DNA of 64,000 nt, taken from assembly GCA_017626015.1 (NCBI GenBank), contig JAGAJO010000012.1, positions 62,001 through 126,000 of the forward strand, given 5' to 3'. A program made the position numbers and the translations under genes. The stretch is from Ruminococcus sp. (lineage in GTDB: Bacteria; Bacillota; Clostridia; Oscillospirales; Ruminococcaceae). Below are positions 58,521 to 64,000 of the stretch, in pieces. Position 1 is the first letter of the stretch, and every line of letters starts with the position of its first letter. The notes below the pieces were generated by a model that did not search any database, had not been told where the DNA came from, and worked only from the letters and a program-made list of their open reading frames with translations.

Positions 58521-61142
58521 TTACTTTTTCAGAGCCGCAAGAGACTGCTCGATCTTTGACATTTTCTCCTGTGCCCTGGCAAGCTTTGCCTTTTCAGCCT
58601 CAATAAGCTGGGCGGGAGCCTTTGCCAGGAATCCCTGATTGGAAAGCTTTTTACTGAGAAAATCTATATCCTTAAGAACATTTTTCTTATCCTTTGTAAG
58701 CCTTGCGGTCTCCTTTTCCACGTCTATGATCTCAGAAAGAGGGATAAAGAACCTTGCGCTGTCGGTTACTGCTGCGGCGCAGTCCTTTTCATTGCAGCTT
58801 CCGGTAATAACGACCTCCGACGCAGAAGCCAGTCTTTCGAAGAACATTATTCCCTTTTCAAAGACCTCCGGCTCTTCGGTTTCGATATAGAGCTTTGCTT
58901 TGACCGACGGAGGAACGTTCATTTCTCCACGGCAGTTTCTTATCGCTCTGATACCGTTCATTATCTTTTCAAACACCGCTTCGTCTTCCGCATAGCTGAG
59001 CTTCTCATCATAAACCGGATAATCCTGTACCATGATAGCAGTTCCGTCGTTCACCAGAGCCTGCCAGATCTCCTCGGTGATAAACGGCATAAAGGGGTGC
59101 AGCAGCTTGAGCATACCCTTCATTACCCACACAAGAACTGCCTGCGCCGTCGCCCCGGTCTCGCCTCCGGCCGCTATTCTCGGCTTTGTAAGCTCGATGT
59201 ACCAGTCGCAGTAGATATCCCAGATAAAATCATAGAGCTTTGCAACTGCAACGCCCAGCTCGAACTTGTCAAGATTGTCATTGACTTCCTTTGCCAGGGT
59301 ATTGAACTTTGAAACAACCCACTTATCCTCAACTGCAAGGTTTTCGGGCAGCGAGTCCGCCTTGAAGTCAGCCGGAAGATTCATCATGATAAATCTTGCC
59401 GCATTCCATATCTTATTTGCAAAATTCCTGGAGGACTTTACCTTATCCTCGATAAACCTCATATCGTTTCCGGGTGCGTTTCCTGTGGCGAGCATGAAAC
59501 GCAGTGCGTCGGCGCCGTACTGATCGATAATTACCAGCGGATCTATGCCGTTACCCAGTGATTTGGACATCTTTCTTCCCTGGGCGTCTCTGACAAGACC
59601 GTGGATAAGAACGGTATCGAAAGGCTTTTCGTTCATGTTTTCCATACCCGCAACTATCATTCTCGATACCCAGAAGGTAATTATATCGTAGCCTGTTACA
59701 AGGGTATTGGTAGGATAGAAATACTTGAGCTCATCCGTATTTTCAGACCAGCCCAGCGTAACAAAAGGCCAGAGAGCGGACGAGAACCAGGTATCCAGCG
59801 TATCGGGATCCTGTCTCATCTTTTTGCCGCACTTGGGGCAGCATACCTCGTTTTCCTTTGATACGACCATTTCGCCGCAGTCGTCGCAGTAGAATGCCGG
59901 TATCTGATGTCCCCACCAGAGCTGTCTGGATATACACCAGTCCCGGATATCGTTCATCCAGTTAAAATAATTCTTTTCAAAACGCTTTGGAACAAACTTG
60001 ATGCCGCCGTCCTTTACGACCTTGATAGCAGGTTTTGCAAGATCAGCCATTTTTACGAACCACTGAAGCGAAACTCTCGGCTCTACGGTAGTTCCGCAGC
60101 GGTAGCAGGTGCCGACGTTATGCTCATGCTCCTCCGTCTTTACAAGAAATCCGCCCTTTTCCAGATCCTCAACTATCTTCTTACGTGCCTCATATCTGTC
60201 CATACCTGCATATGCGGGATAATCCTCCGTAATTTTAGCGTCCTCGGTAAGAACGTTGATCACAGGAAGATCATGTCTCTGACCTACCTCAAAGTCGTTG
60301 GGGTCGTGAGCAGGAGTTATCTTTACCACACCGGTACCGAATTCCATATCAACATAGCTGTCCGCAACAACGGGTATTTCCCTTCCTACCAGCGGGAGCG
60401 TAAGGGTCTTGCCGATAATATCCTTGTATCTCTCGTCCTTGGGATTTACTGCAACTGCGGTATCTCCCAGCAGTGTTTCAGGACGTGTTGTGGCAAGCTC
60501 CACATAGCCTGAACCGTCTGTAAACGGGTATCTCAGATGCCAGAAATGTCCCGCCTGATCCTCATATTCGACCTCTGCATTGGAAATAGAGGTCCTGCAG
60601 TGGGGACACCAGTTGATTATCCTCTCTCCTCTGTAAATAAGACCTTTTTCATAATACTTTACAAAAACCTCTTTTACCGCCTTTGAGCAGCCCTCGTCCA
60701 TAGTGAAGCGCTCTCTGTCCCAGTCGCAGGAGGAACCCAGCTTTTTAAGCTGCTCGACGATCCTTCCGCCGTATTTGGCTTTCCACGCCCATGCTCTTTC
60801 CATAAAGCCGTCTCTGCCGACGTCGTCCTTTGTAAGGCCCTCTTTTCTCATTGCCTCAACTATTTTCGCTTCTGTCGCTATGGAAGCGTGATCTGTACCG
60901 GGGATCCACTCTGCGCAGTAACCGCTCATTCTCTTCCAGCGGATAAGGATATCCTGAAGAGTCTCGTCCAGTGCGTGTCCCATATGAAGCTGACCGGTGA
61001 TATTCGGGGGCGGGATAACGATACAGTAAGGCTCCTTTTCCGGATCGGGTTCAGCCTTGAAAAATCCTCCGTCCATCCAGTATTTATAAATTTTATCCTC
61101 TACCTTATTAGGCTCATAAAGCTTTGAAAGCTCTTTTTTCAT
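58521..61142 (-). CDS. valS: Valyl-tRNA synthetase
   Basis: An 873-residue class I synthetase. HIGH-type motif LHMGHALDETLQD, the CP1 editing domain (GVVKITPAHDPNDFEVG), a zinc-binding insert (CDDCGEMV...CCPKCGKKM), KMSKS in GRKMSKSLGNGIDP, an anticodon-binding domain, and a C-terminal coiled coil (KETARLTKDKKNVLKDIDFL). It charges tRNA-Val and hydrolyses Thr-tRNA-Val. The start at 61142 is set by homology (MKKELSKLYEP) with AAAGGA 11 bp upstream. The leader has no recognisable T-box but holds a short ORF (61189-61251). Confidence 0.97.
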   Translation of the reverse strand: MKKELSKLYEPNKVEDKIYKYWMDGGFFKAEPDPEKEPYCIVIPPPNITGQLHMGHALDETLQDILIRWKRMSGYCAEWIPGTDHASIATEAKIVEAMRKEGLTKDDVGRDGFMERAWAWKAKYGGRIVEQLKKLGSSCDWDRERFTMDEGCSKAVKEVFVKYYEKGLIYRGERIINWCPHCRTSISNAEVEYEDQAGHFWHLRYPFTDGSGYVELATTRPETLLGDTAVAVNPKDERYKDIIGKTLTLPLVGREIPVVADSYVDMEFGTGVVKITPAHDPNDFEVGQRHDLPVINVLTEDAKITEDYPAYAGMDRYEARKKIVEDLEKGGFLVKTEEHEHNVGTCYRCGTTVEPRVSLQWFVKMADLAKPAIKVVKDGGIKFVPKRFEKNYFNWMNDIRDWCISRQLWWGHQIPAFYCDDCGEMVVSKENEVCCPKCGKKMRQDPDTLDTWFSSALWPFVTLGWSENTDELKYFYPTNTLVTGYDIITFWVSRMIVAGMENMNEKPFDTVLIHGLVRDAQGRKMSKSLGNGIDPLVIIDQYGADALRFMLATGNAPGNDMRFIEDKVKSSRNFANKIWNAARFIMMNLPADFKADSLPENLAVEDKWVVSKFNTLAKEVNDNLDKFELGVAVAKLYDFIWDIYCDWYIELTKPRIAAGGETGATAQAVLVWVMKGMLKLLHPFMPFITEEIWQALVNDGTAIMVQDYPVYDEKLSYAEDEAVFEKIMNGIRAIRNCRGEMNVPPSVKAKLYIETEEPEVFEKGIMFFERLASASEVVITGSCNEKDCAAAVTDSARFFIPLSEIIDVEKETARLTKDKKNVLKDIDFLSKKLSNQGFLAKAPAQLIEAEKAKLARAQEKMSKIEQSLAALKK

Positions 61143-61188
61143 TGTATAACAATCCTTTCGTAATTTATTTTCAGCGGCACGGCGGGCG

Positions 61189-61251
61189 TCAGACTCGAAC
61201 CCCCGGCTGCTTACGAAAGGCGGGCTTGTATACAATATTATAAATATTCAT
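61189..61251 (-). CDS. Candidate 20-residue leader peptide of valS ending in Val codons
   Basis: An ATG at 61251 with AAGGA 8 bp upstream opens a short frame in the valS leader; its last codons are GTT CGA GTC TGA (Val-Arg-Val-stop). A Val-rich end next to valS would suit leader-peptide attenuation, but no clear terminator or antiterminator pair was found, so this is speculative. Confidence 0.25.
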   Translation of the reverse strand: MNIYNIVYKPAFRKQPGVRV

Positions 61252-61299
61252 AACTCCATTCCTTTCCTCAGCCGTAATTTTACGGTATACTTAAAGTAT

Positions 61300-61328
61300 A
61301 TTATGACACTTTTTTTGCATATTGTCAA
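61300..61328 (-). promoter_or_regulatory. valS promoter TTGACA-17-CATAAT
   Basis: -35 at 61323-61328 and -10 at 61300-61305 on the minus strand; the repeat copy C begins only 20 bp upstream. Confidence 0.75.
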
Positions 61329-61347
61329 GAGCCGCCCGCACAAAATC

Positions 61348-61475
61348 ACGGAAATCAATTGTAACGATCGAGCATTTTAATTATAACAAAACATCGTACC
61401 TTTATCCGGCATATAGAAGTCTGAGTTGTTCTTTCCCCGCCGTACGGCGGGGAAAGAACAACAAATATGCGGAAC
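61348..61475 (+). repeat. Interspersed repeat family 1, copy C with perfect 38-bp palindrome
   Basis: Starts ACGGAAATCAATTGTAACGA and continues CATTTTAATTATAACAAAAC and TCGTACCTTTAT as in copy D. GTTGTTCTTTCCCCGCCGT followed by its exact inverse spans 61425-61462. The right end (AACAAATAT...AACAAAATT) is shortened relative to copy D. Confidence 0.8.
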
Positions 61476-61485
61476 AAAATTGCCG

Positions 61486-61518
61486 CAAAAAAGCAGGAAC
61501 GCCTTTAACGCTCCCGCT
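61486..61518 (-). terminator. Terminator of the transglutaminase gene
   Basis: AGCGGGAGCG/CGTTCCTGCT stem (two G-U) on the minus strand followed by TTTTTT. Confidence 0.7.
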
Positions 61519-61529
61519 TTAAGGTTTAT

Positions 61530-62837
61530 TTACTTGAGCTTTTCCGCAGCCTTTCCGTTCATTATATATGAAGCGCCGCCCCACGGATTTGACTCGGAAT
61601 ACTTAACGCAGAGAAAATTCCAGTCGCCGTCCTCGCCGTAGTTGCCCGTTTCCATAAGATAGGCTGTTCCGTTTATCTTTACCTCACCCCAGAAATGCTG
61701 CCACTGGTTTCCGTCCTCGTATCCCCGCCAGCCCTGTACAAGACTGGCATCATAGCCCAGATAGCACATCATTGCCACAAGTGCGCCGTTGTACTGTACA
61801 CATTGACCGGATCTGTAATTGAAAATTGCGTCAACATATGATTTTCCGGCAATGTTCCAGTAATCGTCGCCGCTTGCATATTTTACCTTCCTGTTTATCC
61901 ATTGGAGGGTGTAATCGATCTTCTGTCCTCTGGTCATTGAAGATGTAAAATGCTTTTGGGCAAAATTTTTAAGCGTGTTTATATCCGCAGCCGAAAGGTA
62001 TGCCGTGGAGGTCACGGTGGTCTTTCCCTGCCTGTTATAGACCTTATACGACTTCAACGCATTTTTCTTGGGAGCCGCATCGAGCCTTGCAATATATACG
62101 GAGCTGCTGGGGATATATTTGAATGTATCGCCGTCAGTCGTTGCGGAACGTACAGTGCTGTAATCTCCGTAGCTTTTTTTACCGTTTGCGTCAGACGCAA
62201 CGGCGCGCATTCTGAAATAATATTTCGTACCCTCGGACAGTCCCGTGATCGTATAGGAAAGCTTGTTTTTATCGTTAACGGTCTTTACCTGCCTCCAGGC
62301 AGAGGAACCTTCCTCACGGGTATAGATAACATATCCGCAGCCGTTGAGCTTGTTCCATTTAAGATTTACTGAATTGTTATTTTTTGAGATAGCAACAATA
62401 ACCGACTGAGCAGGCTTCGACACTGTGCGGCATATATTGCTGTCGCTGCTGAATACCTTTTTTCCGTTTACTATTTTATACGCTTTGACCTTGAAGCTGT
62501 ATCTCAGTCCGGGAAGAACGCCCTTGCTTGTAAAGCTTGTCGCAGAGGCGGAAGCTTTTCCCACGTTTATCCACCTGGGACAATTCTCGCTGTAGCGGTA
62601 AATGTAATATCCGTCCGCACCTGACACCTTTCCCCAGCGGATCGTTACATAGCTCTGTCCGCTCGTATAATTTGAATTTATATACGGCTTGCCAACACTG
62701 ACCGCCTTAGTCTCGGCAGCCTGCGCAGTTATCGGAGAAATAACCGACAGCGCCTTATCTGAGGGAACTGCGGCAAGACCGGCGGAAAAAGCGATACATG
62801 ACGCTGCAGCCGCTGCGATTTTCCTTTTAATGTTCAT
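61530..62837 (-). CDS. Secreted transglutaminase-like protein with two Fn3 modules
   Basis: A 435-residue exported protein. Signal peptide 1-~40. Two fibronectin III-like domains: SYVTIRWGKVSGADGYYIYR and SVNLKWNKLNGCGYVIYTRE. A C-terminal transglutaminase/protease-like core has the catalytic Cys in YRSGQCVQYNGALVAM, His in GNQWQHFWGEVKI and the third residue in YLMETGNYG. Such proteins act on the cell surface or on external peptides/polysaccharides; the substrate is unknown. The start at 62837 has GGAAGTG upstream, and the promoter is at 62870. Confidence 0.87.
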   Translation of the reverse strand: MNIKRKIAAAAASCIAFSAGLAAVPSDKALSVISPITAQAAETKAVSVGKPYINSNYTSGQSYVTIRWGKVSGADGYYIYRYSENCPRWINVGKASASATSFTSKGVLPGLRYSFKVKAYKIVNGKKVFSSDSNICRTVSKPAQSVIVAISKNNNSVNLKWNKLNGCGYVIYTREEGSSAWRQVKTVNDKNKLSYTITGLSEGTKYYFRMRAVASDANGKKSYGDYSTVRSATTDGDTFKYIPSSSVYIARLDAAPKKNALKSYKVYNRQGKTTVTSTAYLSAADINTLKNFAQKHFTSSMTRGQKIDYTLQWINRKVKYASGDDYWNIAGKSYVDAIFNYRSGQCVQYNGALVAMMCYLGYDASLVQGWRGYEDGNQWQHFWGEVKINGTAYLMETGNYGEDGDWNFLCVKYSESNPWGGASYIMNGKAAEKLK

Positions 62838-62869
62838 TTTTATCACTTCCAATTAGTATTATTTGTTTT

Positions 62870-62898
62870 ATTTTAGCATCTCTCGCCGCAAAAGTCAA
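62870..62898 (-). promoter_or_regulatory. Promoter TTGACT-17-TAAAAT
   Basis: -35 at 62893-62898 and -10 at 62870-62875 on the minus strand, before the transglutaminase gene. Confidence 0.7.
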
Positions 62899-62919
62899 TA
62901 GTTCAAGTAGAATATACGA

Positions 62920-63073
62920 GAAATCAATTTTAACGATCAAACATTTTAATTATAACAAAATATCGTACTTTTGCTCTGAGTATCGAAGCCTGAGTTGTCC
63001 TTTCCCCGCCGTACGTCAGGGAAAGGACAACAAATATATACAAAATTTTTGTTCGGTATTCTGAAAATTGATC
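62920..63073 (+). repeat. Interspersed repeat family 1, copy D (full length)
   Basis: Begins GAAATCAATTTTAACGATCA and ends TCTGAAAATTGATC (inverted AAATCAATTTT/AAAATTGAT ends). The core GTTGTCCTTTCCCCGCCGT and its near-inverse span 62994-63031 (two mismatches). Compared with copy C, a T-A pair in the stem is replaced by C-G on both sides. Confidence 0.85.
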
Positions 63074-63139
63074 TGCGTATAGAATATATCTAAAAAAAAA
63101 CACCTGAATACGTTATCTTCAGCATCGCTTGGTATAAAT

Positions 63140-63186
63140 ATGCCGTTTCGTTCCGACATTTAATTGTCAAAATCGATTTCTGTGAT
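63140..63186 (-). repeat. Possible diverged end of repeat family 1, copy E
   Basis: On the minus strand CACAGAAATCGATTTTGACA resembles the family's left end, in inverted orientation to copy D. Only the end is recognisable. Confidence 0.4.
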
Positions 63187-63202
63187 TTTTTTCAAAAAGC
63201 AC

Positions 63203-63231
63203 TTGAAAAATCTGAGGAATTGTATTATAAT
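63203..63231 (+). promoter_or_regulatory. ilvE promoter TTGAAA-17-TATAAT
   Basis: -35 at 63203-63208, -10 at 63226-63231, 38 bp before the ATG. Confidence 0.75.
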
Positions 63232-63268
63232 AATATGTGGAATAAAAAACGAAAGAAGGATTTTTGTT

Positions 63269-64000
63269 ATGGAAATCAAAATTGAACTTACTAAAAATCC
63301 GAAGGAGAAGCCTCAGGACGAGACTAAACTTGGATTTGGTCACATCTTTACGGATCATATGTTTGTAATGAACTATGATACGGGCATGGGCTGGCACGAC
63401 GCAAGGATAGTACCTTACGGAGAAATTTCTCTTTCACCCGCCGCTATGTGTCTGCACTACGGTCAGGAGATCTTCGAGGGACTTAAGGCTTACAGAACTG
63501 CCGACGGAAGCGTTCAGCTTTTCAGACCGGACGAGAACTTCAAGAGAATGAACGTATCGAATGAAAGAATGGTCATTCCCGCTATCGACGAGGAATTTGT
63601 TCTGGAGGCTCTCAAGAAGCTTGTTAAGCTTGAAGAGGACTGGGTTCCTCACACAGAGGGCGCATCACTTTACATCAGACCCTTTATAATCTCAACGGAT
63701 CCCTATGTCGGTGTAAAGCCCGCAGATCATTATCTGTTCATGATAATACTTTCACCCTCCGGCGCTTACTATTCAACCGGACTCAATCCTGTTAAGATCT
63801 ACGTTGAGCAGAAGTATGTCAGAGCGGTAAGAGGCGGTACCGGATTTGCAAAGACAGCCGCTAACTATGCTATCTCCCTGAAGGGACAGGACGAGGCTCA
63901 CAAGCAGGATTACGAGCAGGTTCTCTGGCTTGACGGCGTTGAGCAGAAATACATAGAAGAGGTAGGATCAATGAACATCTTCTTCGTGATCGACGGAGAG
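63269..64000 (+). CDS. ilvE: Branched-chain amino acid aminotransferase, 3' end outside window
   Basis: The plus strand is open from an ATG at 63269 (AGAAGGA upstream) to the window edge, 244 codons. It matches the class IV PLP aminotransferase Ilv[64 protein letters not shown], and [20 protein letters not shown], which holds the PLP-binding Lys region. [14 protein letters not shown] is the PLP-contacting strand. It transfers the amino group between glutamate and branched-chain keto acids. C-terminal ~100 residues missing. Confidence 0.95.
   Translation, partial: MEIKIELTKNPKEKPQDETKLGFGHIFTDHMFVMNYDTGMGWHDARIVPYGEISLSPAAMCLHYGQEIFEGLKAYRTADGSVQLFRPDENFKRMNVSNERMVIPAIDEEFVLEALKKLVKLEEDWVPHTEGASLYIRPFIISTDPYVGVKPADHYLFMIILSPSGAYYSTGLNPVKIYVEQKYVRAVRGGTGFAKTAANYAISLKGQDEAHKQDYEQVLWLDGVEQKYIEEVGSMNIFFVIDGE

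Noticed and set aside
61165..61235. GGGGGTTCGAGTCTGAC in the valS leader looks like a tRNA T-arm
   Set aside because: The flanking bases do not pair as a T-stem, and no acceptor or anticodon arm is present.

Overview
The window looks like a chromosomal segment of a low-to-moderate GC, Gram-positive anaerobic Clostridia member, most likely a gut Ruminococcus or close relative. The evidence is GGAGG-type ribosome binding sites, many TTGACA-17-TATAAT promoters, CIRCE, T-box and TPP leader control, a PyrD/PyrK type 1B pyrimidine pair, IreB, a GH130 mannosylglucose phosphorylase, a cohesin-bearing surface protein and a sortase-assembled pilus locus. Most genes lie on the minus strand.

Region by region. 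1-2985 is the integrase-proximal end of an integrated element: an HTH/excisionase-like gene cut by the window edge, two divergent XRE-type regulators with TGTACA operator-like repeats, and a tyrosine recombinase with an extra HTH inside its DNA-binding half. It abuts the 3' end of an initiator tRNA-fMet gene (2987-3063). 3217-5760 holds a decayed IS transposase, an AraC-methyltransferase fusion with a Nudix hydrolase, and hairpin repeats. 5767-8143 is a phosphatase / Y-family polymerase / YolD-like operon. 8505-13642 is a thiamin operon: TPP riboswitch and terminator, thiD, thiC, an unassigned structured leader, thiW, thiM, a GNAT gene and thiE. 13707-14891 encodes a GH130 phosphorylase with a cre-like site.

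15039-25803 is a complete pilus operon read leftward: a coiled-coil protein, signal peptidase, an 1811-residue LPGTG adhesin, an LPTTG backbone pilin, class C sortase, an LPQTG minor pilin and a second sortase. After it come a secreted beta-helix protein, an EF-hand lipoprotein, small zinc-ribbon membrane proteins, pyrK-pyrD, a frameshifted envelope protein, a nucleotidyltransferase, ireB, pheS-(membrane gene)-pheT behind a T-box, two further membrane genes, cardiolipin synthase, a cohesin surface protein ending in NPKTG, tRNA-Lys, a metallophosphoesterase, a 34-residue microprotein and a MacB/FtsX-like ABC protein. 49496-52536 is a copper module (CsoR, with CopA fused in frame to a CopZ-like domain that has its own ribosome binding site). 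52803-57845 is hrcA-grpE-dnaK-dnaJ under CIRCE. The window ends with valS, a transglutaminase/Fn3 secreted protein and the start of ilvE.

The most interesting non-genic signal is a family of about 115-155 bp interspersed repeats (8368, 40565, 61348, 62920, perhaps 63140). They have inverted AAATCAATTTT ends, and two copies carry a 38-bp palindromic core with a compensatory base change. A second, smaller hairpin family shares AGGCAATACC arms (5584, 32794). No CRISPR array, rRNA gene or prophage structural gene was seen.
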